Part shown: positions 52,848 to 60,934 of the stretch, in pieces | How positions within the stretch are numbered: position 1 is the first letter of the stretch | Layout: each line of letters begins with the position of its first letter | Source of the DNA: DAHUXT01 sp036273675 | GTDB taxonomy: Bacteria; Chloroflexota; Ktedonobacteria; Ktedonobacterales; JADMIN01 | Direction of reading: 5' to 3' | Length of the DNA: 64,000 nucleotides | Assembly (NCBI GenBank): GCA_036273675.1 | Contig: DASUHD010000090.1 | Coordinates: 1-64,000, forward strand | Made by a program: the position numbers and the translations under genes | Notes under the pieces: model-generated | Seen by the model: the letters and a program-made list of their open reading frames with translations, nothing else | Databases searched by the model: none | What the model was told of the DNA's origin: nothing

Positions 52848-53579
52848 ATGATGCGACGTCCGCAGTGGGCAGGCCCGCGTATCAGCATGCTGGAGCAGGC
52901 AATCCGCCGGTTTCAGGACCGGTGGGAGACCAATCGCCAGTTTCGCGCGACGGCGAGTGGGGTCATAGGGCTGGTGATGATCGTCGCCCTCTGCTCATGC
53001 ATGGGTGTCGTGACGACCGTCGCCAACAGCGCGCTCGCCGGGTTCTCCGCCGCGCGCGACTCCGGTACCGCCGGAAATACCAACACCGGCACCGGACTGA
53101 TCAAAGGCGTGCCGACCTTCCCCACTGCGACTGCCCCCGCCTGGCAGCAGAGCGGCGTACCTCCCTACACGATCATCCCCAACTCTCAGACGCCCGTTCC
53201 CGGGCCTACCCAGCCGCCAACCGCCACTCCAGGCAACGGTGGACCCGGTCCTGGTGGCGTGCCAACCACCTGCAACGGCGGCGGCCAAAATACCTGGGCG
53301 CTGACCCCCTGCCCGCAGGTGCACGGCCAGGCTGGCACGCTCACCATCTCCGCGCCCAAGCATGCTGGCGCGACGCTGAATATTTTGATCAGCTTCGGCT
53401 GCAATAGCTGCACGCTCCTCTTCACCCCTCAACAGGGCTACAAGCTGGATGGCACTGGCAACGCCACAGTCAGCTACACCGTTCCGGCGGCGGCAGCCAA
53501 TAGCCAGGTGCCTATCAGTGGGATGATCAACATCACCGGCGGCCCCACCCTCGGCATTAACGCCGCGCCCGTGCAGTAG
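52848..53579 (+). CDS. Membrane-anchored protein with beta-rich extracytoplasmic domain, paralogue 2
   Basis: This 243-residue protein shares with its upstream neighbour the cytoplasmic tail (RFQDRWETNRQFRATASG), the unusual membrane motif ALCSCMGVVTT and the KGVPTFPTATAPAWQ linker. The extracytoplasmic domain is beta-rich with two cysteine pairs (TTCNGGG, TPCPQ, FGCNSCTLLF) but differs in sequence from paralogue 1. A duplication followed by divergence of the outer domain is apparent. GTAAGGAGGAAGAG gives a strong ribosome binding site. Function unknown. Confidence 0.75.
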   Translation: MMRRPQWAGPRISMLEQAIRRFQDRWETNRQFRATASGVIGLVMIVALCSCMGVVTTVANSALAGFSAARDSGTAGNTNTGTGLIKGVPTFPTATAPAWQQSGVPPYTIIPNSQTPVPGPTQPPTATPGNGGPGPGGVPTTCNGGGQNTWALTPCPQVHGQAGTLTISAPKHAGATLNILISFGCNSCTLLFTPQQGYKLDGTGNATVSYTVPAAAANSQVPISGMINITGGPTLGINAAPVQ

Positions 53580-53611
53580 CGCAACAGCGCAGTAGTTGAG
53601 AAGGCGGGACG

Positions 53612-53921
53612 ATGCCGGACGGCGATACGGAGGCTGACTGGCGCGAGCAGGGTGAATCACTACTCATGTCGAACTGCTCCCCTGAAGCGCTCGACCACTA
53701 TGCGCGCATCCTCGAAGATCACCCAGACGATCCCGCCGCCTGGGTGGGCAAGGCGCCGTAGCCGCTGCCACTTCCGGCTGCCACGCGACCTACTATCCCA
53801 ATGAGAGCTACGACACATACGGCAGCCATATGCGCGAGATCCTCACGGCGCTGACCTCCGGCGCGGCGAGCGATCAGAGTAGGCAGTGCGGGGAAAAGAC
53901 TGACGATTCGTCGCGGGTGTG
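53612..53921 (+). pseudogene. Broken TPR-protein remnant
   Basis: A 49-codon frame (ATG 53612 to TAG 53759-53761) encodes a single TPR-like helix pair (ALDHYARILEDHPDDPAAW) and then stops. A second frame continues for about 50 codons with coding-like bias (CHATYYPNESYDTYGSHMRE) and ends at TGA 53919-53921. The pattern fits a truncated and frameshifted small TPR gene. It could instead be a genuine 49-residue protein. Confidence 0.4.
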
Positions 53922-54019
53922 ACGCATTACCATGTGCATTTTGTGTGCGTCGGATACACTGGATGATGAACGTATAAAGCCCACTCCCGGCGAACGATAT
54001 TCCTTTTTGCCTGTTGCCG

Positions 54020-54049
54020 TTGCGAGTGATGCCCAGACATTGCTATAAT
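54020..54049 (+). promoter_or_regulatory. Promoter of the kinase-FHA cluster
   Basis: TTGCGA (54020-54025) and an extended -10 TGCTATAAT (TATAAT 54044-54049) are 18 bp apart, about 90 bp before the first kinase gene. It is the only clear signal in the gap 53922-54140. Confidence 0.7.
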
Positions 54050-54140
54050 GGGGCGCGAGTTGCCACGACACACCCGACACAAGCGAACAGCAGGTAGTGT
54101 GCTGGCGGGTTTCTGAGGGGAAGGCGGCGCGGGTTCACCC

Positions 54141-55313
54141 ATGCTCGGACGAGTGCTCAAAAATCGCTATAAGCTCATCGATGAGCGTGGCCGTGGCAGT
54201 ATGGCGACGGTCTATATCGGGAGAGATCTCGAATCAAACCGTCTCTACGCGGTCAAAGTGCTCAGCCGAGAGGCAGCGGCGGATTCCGAGCTGGCCGAGC
54301 GTTTCCAGCGCGAGTTCGAGCTGCTCAAGCGGCTCTCGGGGCCACACGTTGTCAGCCCGGTGGATTCCGGCGAGGACCGTGGCAGCCTCTTTATCGTCAT
54401 GGACTACGTGGATGGGCATAACCTCAAGCATGCCATCCTGACCGGTGGTCCCTTCCCGGTACGGCGCGCCATCGACGTGGTCCAGCAATCCGCCGCCGGG
54501 CTGGTGACCGCCGCGGAACAGGGCATCGTCCATCGCGATATCAAGCCACAGAACCTCTTGCTGAGCGTGAACGGTGTGGTGAAGCTGACCGACTTCGGCC
54601 TGGCGCGCAGCAACGAATCGCGCGATATCACCGTCACCGGCTTCTTCGTCGGCACGCCGTTCTACGTCGCCCCTGAGCAAGTGGAAAACAGCCGCCGGGC
54701 CGATACACGCGCCGATCTCTACTCGCTGGCCTGCGTCTTCTTCGAGATGCTGACCGGGCGTGTCCCTTTCGATGGGGAGCATGCCTGGGATGTCGTCTTG
54801 CAACACCTCAATAATCCGTCACCATCGGCACGCGCCTTGCGACCAGAACTGCCAGCGGAGTATGACGTATTCTTCCAGCGGGCGTTAGCCAAGAAACCCG
54901 CGGAACGGTTTCAGTCGCCGCGCGCCTTTCTCGACGCCATCGAGGCGCTGCCGATTCCCGAGCGCGGCACCACCGCGCCATCCACCGAGCCACCGCTCGG
55001 CGTGATGACCGCGGGGAACGGTCAGACGTTTGTGCTGACAGCGCCCGAGATGGTGCTCGGACGGAGCGATCCGCAGCGCAATACACGACCCGATATTGAC
55101 CTGCTGCCGCTTGATCCGCAACAAACGGTCTCGCGCCAGCATGCGCGCATGAGTTACCGGCAGGGGAAATTCTATCTGGAGGATCTCAAGGCGTTCAACC
55201 GAACGCGGCTGAATAACGAGCCGCTAGTCCCGTATCAGGAAGTCGAAGTGCATTCCGGTGATATGATGCGGCTTGGCAAAGTCGAGCTCCGCTTCGAGGT
55301 ACGCACCCGCTGA
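54141..55313 (+). CDS. Ser/Thr protein kinase with C-terminal FHA domain
   Basis: This 390-residue protein has an intact Hanks-type kinase domain (residues 10-275): glycine loop GRGSMATVYIG, catalytic lysine in YAVKVL, HRDIKPQN, DFG and the APE equivalent APEQ. An FHA domain follows (about 290-385: VLGRSDPQRN, SRQHARMSY, NRTRLNNEPL), which binds phosphothreonine, possibly its own. It has no transmembrane segment, so it is cytosolic. It heads a kinase-FHA-kinase cluster and probably phosphorylates neighbours or partners recruited by FHA domains. Confidence 0.93.
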   Translation: MLGRVLKNRYKLIDERGRGSMATVYIGRDLESNRLYAVKVLSREAAADSELAERFQREFELLKRLSGPHVVSPVDSGEDRGSLFIVMDYVDGHNLKHAILTGGPFPVRRAIDVVQQSAAGLVTAAEQGIVHRDIKPQNLLLSVNGVVKLTDFGLARSNESRDITVTGFFVGTPFYVAPEQVENSRRADTRADLYSLACVFFEMLTGRVPFDGEHAWDVVLQHLNNPSPSARALRPELPAEYDVFFQRALAKKPAERFQSPRAFLDAIEALPIPERGTTAPSTEPPLGVMTAGNGQTFVLTAPEMVLGRSDPQRNTRPDIDLLPLDPQQTVSRQHARMSYRQGKFYLEDLKAFNRTRLNNEPLVPYQEVEVHSGDMMRLGKVELRFEVRTR

Positions 55314-55350
55314 CGTTTTGGAGAGCGGCTGGGCGAAGGGAATAGAAATT

Positions 55351-56448
55351 ATGAATCTGACACTTGAATCCGCCATACTACCAGTAGTTGCCGCCGGTGG
55401 GCTCGGAGGCCCCGTCCTCGTGGCCATTGGCGGGCTGGTGGTCATCATCGCGATCCTGCTGGTCTTCGTGATGGTGCTCCGCAGCAATGGCGACGCGAAA
55501 AAAACATCGCGCGGCATTGGCTACGATGCGAATCAGGGGCCATACGGCCAGTCGCGCGCGCCCGTGAGCCAGCCCGGTCGTTCGCGTCCAGGCGGCGGCT
55601 GGGGCGAAGACTACGCTGGTCCAGCGAGCCGTCCGAATGCCGGGGCCGCTTCCAGTGATTGGGCATCCTACGGGAATCCGGGCGCGCCAGCCGCGGCAAA
55701 CGCTGGGCGTGGAAGCGCACCAGGCGGCTGGGGAGGACCACCATCAGGCCAGGGCTGGGGCGACCAGCAGAGTTCCGTTCCACAGTGGGCCGGCCCGCCG
55801 GATAACATGGGCCAGCAGCCACAGTGGGGTGGCCAGCCAGCCGCCCAGGCTCCCGGCGGATGGGGCGCTCCTGCCGGCGGCAACGACTGGAATCAGCGGC
55901 CACCAGACCCACAACAGGGGTGGAACCAGCAGCCAGCGCCGCAACAGTCCTGGGATCAGCCAGCGCCACAGGGCGCCCCAAACCAGAATTGGAACAACCC
56001 GCCCACCAGCCCAAACGCTCCCGGTCAGGATTGGGGCGCGCCTGCCCCCGCGGGCGCATATGGCGGCGGCAGGCAGGACTTTGGCAATGGCGCAGGCGCA
56101 GGCGCCTATACCGAGGACCAGCGCACATATGTGGTGCGGCCGCAGACAGGACAGGGCGAGCCGAGGCTTGTGGTCAGCGAGGGCAAAGAGCAGGGCCGCT
56201 CCTACGACCTGCACAAAGACCGCATCACTATCGGGCGCAGCCGCGAGAGCGATGTCTTCCTCGAAGATCTGGCTGTCTCGCGCACGCACACGACGATCAA
56301 CCGGCAGGCCAATGGGCGCTATCTGGTGCGTGACGAGAACAGCGCCAACGGCACGCTCGTCAATGGCCAGCGCATCAACGAGCACATGCTGGAAGATGGC
56401 GACAAGATCCAGGTCGGCCAGACGCTGCTGGTCTTCGTCTACCGCTAA
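55351..56448 (+). CDS. Membrane-anchored low-complexity protein with C-terminal FHA domain
   Basis: This 365-residue protein begins with a transmembrane segment (residues 10-45: ILPVVAAGGLGGPVLVAIGG, then IIAILLVFVMVL). Residues 55-260 are low complexity, rich in Gly, Pro, Gln, Trp and Asn (blocks such as GGWGGPPSGQGWG). The C-terminal 100 residues form an FHA domain (ITIGRSRESDVFLED, VSRTHTTINRQ, NSANGTLVNGQRIN). FHA binds phosphothreonine, so it is a likely substrate or scaffold for the flanking kinases at the membrane. AAGGGA precedes the ATG. Confidence 0.9.
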   Translation: MNLTLESAILPVVAAGGLGGPVLVAIGGLVVIIAILLVFVMVLRSNGDAKKTSRGIGYDANQGPYGQSRAPVSQPGRSRPGGGWGEDYAGPASRPNAGAASSDWASYGNPGAPAAANAGRGSAPGGWGGPPSGQGWGDQQSSVPQWAGPPDNMGQQPQWGGQPAAQAPGGWGAPAGGNDWNQRPPDPQQGWNQQPAPQQSWDQPAPQGAPNQNWNNPPTSPNAPGQDWGAPAPAGAYGGGRQDFGNGAGAGAYTEDQRTYVVRPQTGQGEPRLVVSEGKEQGRSYDLHKDRITIGRSRESDVFLEDLAVSRTHTTINRQANGRYLVRDENSANGTLVNGQRINEHMLEDGDKIQVGQTLLVFVYR

Positions 56449-56484
56449 CGCGGCTGGGCGTTCTCCGCAAGAAGGGCAGCACGG

Positions 56485-57729
56485 GTGGCAGAACAGGTTG
56501 ATGACCAGGGCGTTGATGAGCTGATTGGCAAGACGCTCGGCCATTGTGTGATCGAGGAACTGATAGGCCAGGGCGGCATGGCCCGCGTTTATCGCGCCTA
56601 TCAGGCGAACCTCGACCGTCACGTCGCCGTGAAGGTGCTGCCGCCCTACTATGCCGCCGACCATGACTTCGTCGAGCGATTCAAGGTCGAGTCGCGCGCG
56701 ATGGCGAAGCTGACGCACCCCAATATCCTCGTGGTGCATGACGCAGGCCGCGAACAGGGTCACCTGTTCATCACGATGGAGTATATCGCTGGCGGCAATC
56801 TGAAGGATTACATGGAGAGCCGCCCGTTCACCTTCGCCGATATCCCGCCCATCATCCACGATCTGGCCTCCGCGCTCTCCTACGCCCACGCGCAGGGCAT
56901 CGTCCATCGCGATGTCAAACCAGTCAATGTGTTGATGGACACCCGGCGGCGGGTAGATAACGGCAAGGAAACGGTCAGCCGCCGTGTCGTGCTCAGCGAC
57001 TTCGGCATCGCGAAGATGGTCGAAAGCTCGAACGTCATTACGCATACGGGCGCGGGCGTCGGCACGCCGGAGTATATGTCGCCAGAGCAGTGTCGCGGCG
57101 CCATGGTGGACGCGCGGAGCGACATCTACGCGCTCGGCGTGATGCTCTACGAGATGCTGACGAACCATACCCCTTTCGAGGCCGATAACTACACCGCGCT
57201 GGCGCACTCCCATATCTACGAGCCAGCGCCGCTGCCCTCCACCCGCAATCCGCGCATCTCCCCGGCGGTGCAGGCAGTGGTGATGAAGGCGTTGGAAAAA
57301 GACCCGTCTGAGCGCTTTCAGCAGGCGACCGATATGGCGCTGGCGCTCTCGGAGGCGATGGACTCTCAGAAGCCGCTCCCCGGTCCGTCGCCGCGCGTTA
57401 CGGGAGGACGCGGGCCAACCTCGATGGTCACCTGCGCGAAGTGTGGCGCGCCAAATGTGCCACAGCAGCGCTTCTGCACGACCTGTGGCACACCGCTTGG
57501 CACTGGCTCGGTCGCGGTTCCCCGCAAGCCTGCCCCCGTCACTGGCGGGCCGGAGTCGTGGGTGATGTGTCCCAGTTGTCACCAGCCCAATCGCGCCATC
57601 GACCGCTTCTGCACCTCCTGCGGCTATTCGCTGCTCACCGGCGTCGCGGGCCGAAGCTGTAGCCGCTGCGGCACGCGCAACGCGGCGGGAGTCCGCTACT
57701 GCACGCAGTGCGGCGCCTCGATGGGGTAA
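56485..57729 (+). CDS. Ser/Thr protein kinase with three C-terminal zinc ribbons
   Basis: This 414-residue kinase has all catalytic motifs: GQGGMARVYRA, AVKVL, HRDVKPVN, DFG and SPEQ. After a linker, three zinc-ribbon repeats follow (CAKCGAPNVPQQRFCTTCG; CPSCHQPNRAIDRFCTSCG; CSRCGTRNAAGVRYCTQCG), each with CxxC...CxxC. These are probably partner-binding or redox/zinc-sensing modules. There is no transmembrane segment or PASTA domain. GTG start at 56485 with GAAGGG upstream. It closes the kinase-FHA-kinase cluster. Confidence 0.92.
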   Translation: MAEQVDDQGVDELIGKTLGHCVIEELIGQGGMARVYRAYQANLDRHVAVKVLPPYYAADHDFVERFKVESRAMAKLTHPNILVVHDAGREQGHLFITMEYIAGGNLKDYMESRPFTFADIPPIIHDLASALSYAHAQGIVHRDVKPVNVLMDTRRRVDNGKETVSRRVVLSDFGIAKMVESSNVITHTGAGVGTPEYMSPEQCRGAMVDARSDIYALGVMLYEMLTNHTPFEADNYTALAHSHIYEPAPLPSTRNPRISPAVQAVVMKALEKDPSERFQQATDMALALSEAMDSQKPLPGPSPRVTGGRGPTSMVTCAKCGAPNVPQQRFCTTCGTPLGTGSVAVPRKPAPVTGGPESWVMCPSCHQPNRAIDRFCTSCGYSLLTGVAGRSCSRCGTRNAAGVRYCTQCGASMG

Positions 57730-57755
57730 GGATACTGCCCAGACCTCACCTCTAG

Positions 57756-57769
57756 CCCCTGGAGAGGGG
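57756..57769. terminator. Short hairpin between convergent genes
   Basis: CCCCT (57756-57760), GGAG loop, AGGGG (57765-57769) in the 52-bp gap between the kinase gene and the convergent reductase-domain gene. No T-run, so weak. Confidence 0.4.
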
Positions 57770-57781
57770 AGCCAGAAGCGC

Positions 57782-58372
57782 CTATGCGGGGCGCTCCACC
57801 GTGTAGTGCGTCAGCACGACCCCCGAGGGAAGTGGCTTCGCCTCGACGAGCCGCAGGTTGAGCCGCGCGCCGTCCGGGAACACCTTCTTGCCGCCGCCCA
57901 ACACCAGCGGATAGACGACCAGCCGATACTCGTCAATCAGGTCGTTTTGCGCCAGCGTATGGATGAGCACGCTGCTACCGTCAATGATGATATTCTTGCC
58001 CGGCTGCTCCTTCAGGGCGCGCACCTCCTCCACCACGTTGCCATTGATGAGGGTGGAGTTCCGCCAGGCCGAGGTGTCGGTCAGGGTGGTGGAGACCACG
58101 TACTTCGGCATTGCGTTCATTGCGTCGCCAAATGGGTCGCCCGGCGCCATCGGCTCGAAGGCGCCACCGTGTATCTGCCATGTCTTGCGGCCAAGCAGCA
58201 TGGCGTCACTCTCGCTCATCACCTCAGTGAAATGGGCGCCAATCGCGTCATCCCAATAGGGCCATGTCCACCCGCCATAGGCGAACCCGCCCTCAGTATC
58301 TTCATCCTTGCCGCCCGGCGCCTGCATGACTCCATCCAGCGACACAAACTCTGAAACGACAATCTTGCGCAT
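57782..58372 (-). CDS. RibD C-terminal/dihydrofolate-reductase-fold protein
   Basis: This 196-residue protein has the RibD_C/DHFR-like layout: VVSEFVSLDGVMQAPGG at the start, MLLGRKTWQIHGG for the cofactor site, PKYVVSTTLTDTSAW, and IIIDGSSVLIHTLAQNDLIDEYRLVVYPLVLGGGK near the end. Such stand-alone proteins (YyaP/YwjB type) are thought to be NADPH reductases of unknown pteridine- or pyrimidine-like substrates. CAGGAG precedes the ATG. Confidence 0.9.
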   Translation of the reverse strand: MRKIVVSEFVSLDGVMQAPGGKDEDTEGGFAYGGWTWPYWDDAIGAHFTEVMSESDAMLLGRKTWQIHGGAFEPMAPGDPFGDAMNAMPKYVVSTTLTDTSAWRNSTLINGNVVEEVRALKEQPGKNIIIDGSSVLIHTLAQNDLIDEYRLVVYPLVLGGGKKVFPDGARLNLRLVEAKPLPSGVVLTHYTVERPA

Positions 58373-58498
58373 CTGTCCGCTCCTGTTCTCTCATAGTCCT
58401 TATGAGGGCGTTCACCCCCTTATTCACTCCCCTCGACATAGTGTACTATCTGAGAGCGCCGCCCAAAATCGGTCATCGCAGTGAACACGGTCAGGGTA

Positions 58499-58527
58499 GG
58501 ATTAGCTGCGACATTTAGGCCGCGAAG
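58499..58527 (+). repeat. REP-like stem-loop, copy C (single)
   Basis: A 29-nt element with foot GGATTAGCTG and tail GCCGCGAAG, matching copy A2 at about 22 of 29 positions, though the inner stem is weaker. No inverted partner was seen beside it. It is in the 276-bp gap before the haem operon. Confidence 0.45.
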
Positions 58528-58648
58528 TCGGCATACCACCTATCTCCGCCCCCATAGTCACTCTGGCCGCCACTGGCGCAGTCTTGCCTGATCCGCTATA
58601 GTGTAAGTGATTTTGCTTATCTTGTGTTTTAGCCTGAAAAGATAGACC

Positions 58649-59806
58649 ATGGCCCAGAATATTACCACCCAACGAACACAGCGACCTCAGCGATCTCAGA
58701 ACGCGCCCGCCACCGCGCCAAAGCTCACCGCGCATCCGCAGCCGACGAAGCGCCAGTATGTGCGTTTCGCCTTCTATACCATCGACCCACAGTGGCGACG
58801 ATTGCCCGCCGAGCGCCAGAAACAGCACAAACTGGAACTGGTCGAGACGATTGAATCGTTCCACCGCCAGATGTTGCTGCGTCCCTACAGCCTGATGGGT
58901 ACGCGCGCCGACGCCGAGTTGCTGCTCTGGCAGGTCGCCGAATCGCTCGAACCCTTCCAGGAAATGGCGACGGCGATTCTCTCGACGAGCATCGGCGGCT
59001 ATCTGCGCCTGGGCGTGTCGTATCTCTCGCAGACCAAGCGCTCGATCTATGAGATTCGCGACAACCCCGACGAGGACGCCGAGCGGCTGGTCATTTCGCC
59101 CAGCGACGCCAAATACCTCTTCGTCTATCCGTTCGTGAAGACGCGGCCCTGGTATCGCCTCCCGATGGAGGAGCGTCAGGCGGTTATGGACGAGCACATC
59201 CGCATTGGGCGCAAATACCCGGCGGTCAAGCTGAACACCACCTACTCATTCGGGCTGGATGACCAGGAATTCGTGGTTGCCTTCGAGACCGATGAACCCT
59301 CCGACTTTCTCGATCTGGTGCAGGAGCTACGTGATACTGAGTCTAGCATGTATACCCTGCGTGATACGCCACTCTATAGCTGCATCAGCATGACGCTGGC
59401 CGAGGCGCTCGATGCGCTGGGCGGGCCGAAGATTGCGCAACCCCGCAAGCCCGAAGAGTACGTCGAGGCGTGGATAGATGTCGCGCCGGTCGAAGAAATT
59501 CCCGAAGGCACGTCGCGAGTGGTCTTTCTCAATGGCCAGCAGGTGGCGCTCTTTCACGCGGGCGGACGTTTCTACGCCATCGGCAACCGCTGCTCGCACG
59601 CGCGCGGCCCACTGAGCGAGGGCGAGCTGTCCATCGGCGACGGCGCGTGTGTCGTCACCTGTCCCTGGCACTTCGCCCAGTACGATCTGGAGACGGGCAA
59701 AGTTGTGGATGGCGTCGCCAGCGCGCCGGTACCTACCTACCGGGTCGAGATACGCGACGGCGTCGTTTATGTCGGCACGAAGCCACCCGAAGCGGTCAGC
59801 AGGTAA
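58649..59806 (+). CDS. hemQ: HemQ (coproheme decarboxylase / chlorite dismutase family) fused to Rieske domain
   Basis: This 385-residue protein has a chlorite dismutase-fold HemQ domain (about 35-255: YLFVYPFVKTRPWYRLPMEE and MDEHIRIGRKYP with the presumed haem-ligand histidine region, TYSFGLDDQEFVVAFETDEP). After a linker a Rieske [2Fe-2S] domain follows (about 275-380) with both motifs, C315-S-H317 and C338-P-W-H341. HemQ makes haem b by oxidative decarboxylation of coproheme; the Rieske domain could pass electrons. It heads the haem operon with ferrochelatase 3 bp downstream. A TATAGT at 58597-58602 is a weak -10. Confidence 0.9.
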   Translation: MAQNITTQRTQRPQRSQNAPATAPKLTAHPQPTKRQYVRFAFYTIDPQWRRLPAERQKQHKLELVETIESFHRQMLLRPYSLMGTRADAELLLWQVAESLEPFQEMATAILSTSIGGYLRLGVSYLSQTKRSIYEIRDNPDEDAERLVISPSDAKYLFVYPFVKTRPWYRLPMEERQAVMDEHIRIGRKYPAVKLNTTYSFGLDDQEFVVAFETDEPSDFLDLVQELRDTESSMYTLRDTPLYSCISMTLAEALDALGGPKIAQPRKPEEYVEAWIDVAPVEEIPEGTSRVVFLNGQQVALFHAGGRFYAIGNRCSHARGPLSEGELSIGDGACVVTCPWHFAQYDLETGKVVDGVASAPVPTYRVEIRDGVVYVGTKPPEAVSR

Positions 59807-59809
59807 GCT

Positions 59810-60901
59810 ATGACAGAGAACGCTGCCACGGACGTCAGCGCGCCAACGGAGCCAAGTGAGGCATCCGCGCCCTGCGACGCGATTCTAGTCGTCTCGTTTG
59901 GTGGACCGGAGGGCATGGACGATGTGATGCCCTTCCTGGAAAACGTCCTGCGCGGACGCAACGTGCCGCGTGAGCGCATGCTGGCAGTAGCGCATCACTA
60001 CGAGCTATTTGGCGGGGTCAGCCCGATCAACCAGCAGAACCGCGACCTGATCGCGGCGCTGCGCCAGTCGCTCGACGCGCATAGCATCGATCTGCCGATC
60101 TACTGGGGCAACCGCAACTGGCGTCCGCTGCTGCCCGACACCCTGCGCGAGATGGCGCGTGACGGCAGACGGCACGCGCTGGCGTATATCACGTCGGCCT
60201 ATAGCTCGTACTCGGGCTGCCGCCAGTATCTCGAAGACATCGAGCGCGCGCAAGCCGAGGTTGGCCCTGGCGCGCCGCAGGTGAGCGCGCTGCGCAAGTT
60301 TTACAACCATCCCGACTTCATTCGCGCCAACGCCGACCGGGTGCGCGCCGCGCTGGCGACGATTCCCACCCCGCAACAGTCGGAGGCAGCCGTCGTCTTC
60401 ACGGCGCACAGCATCCCGCTGAGCATGGCGCGGAACAGCCGCTATGTCAGCCAGCTGCGCGAGGCCGGGAGACTCATTGCCGAAGAGGTGGGGGTTGGCG
60501 ACCGCTGGCAGCTGGCGTACCAGAGCAGGAGCGGCCCACCCGCGCAGCCCTGGCTGGAGCCAGATATCTGCGATACTCTACGCGTACTGAAGAATGAGGG
60601 CGAAGAGGCGGTCGTAGTTGCGCCAATTGGCTTTCTGTCCGATCATGTCGAGGTACTCTATGATCTCGATGTGGAGGCGCAGCAACTGGCAGACGAGTTG
60701 GGAATGACGATGGCGCGCGCGCAGACGGTGGGGACACATCCGGCGTTCGTCGAGATGATTCGCCAGCTCATCGTCGAGCGCATCCAACCGGGGACGGAGC
60801 GCCGCTTTCTTGGTTCGGAGGGAGCCAGCCCCGATATCTGCAGGGCCGATTGTTGCGGCGGCATTGCGTCTGGAAGAGACGAGACGGCGAAACACGAATA
60901 A
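59810..60901 (+). CDS. cpfC: Ferrochelatase (coproporphyrin ferrochelatase type)
   Basis: This 363-residue enzyme inserts iron into the porphyrin. VVSFGGPEGMDDVMPFLENV opens the fold, NRNWRPLLPDTL, AYITSAYSSYSGCRQY, the catalytic histidine in VFTAHSIPLSMA and the acidic FLSDHVEVLYDLD loop follow. A C-terminal CRADCC motif suggests the [2Fe-2S] cluster seen in many actinobacterial-type enzymes. Because a HemQ is encoded immediately upstream, the substrate is probably coproporphyrin III. It begins 3 bp after hemQ. Confidence 0.92.
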   Translation: MTENAATDVSAPTEPSEASAPCDAILVVSFGGPEGMDDVMPFLENVLRGRNVPRERMLAVAHHYELFGGVSPINQQNRDLIAALRQSLDAHSIDLPIYWGNRNWRPLLPDTLREMARDGRRHALAYITSAYSSYSGCRQYLEDIERAQAEVGPGAPQVSALRKFYNHPDFIRANADRVRAALATIPTPQQSEAAVVFTAHSIPLSMARNSRYVSQLREAGRLIAEEVGVGDRWQLAYQSRSGPPAQPWLEPDICDTLRVLKNEGEEAVVVAPIGFLSDHVEVLYDLDVEAQQLADELGMTMARAQTVGTHPAFVEMIRQLIVERIQPGTERRFLGSEGASPDICRADCCGGIASGRDETAKHE

Positions 60902-60934
60902 TGATTGTGGCATATTGAGAAGAATGAACGACAT

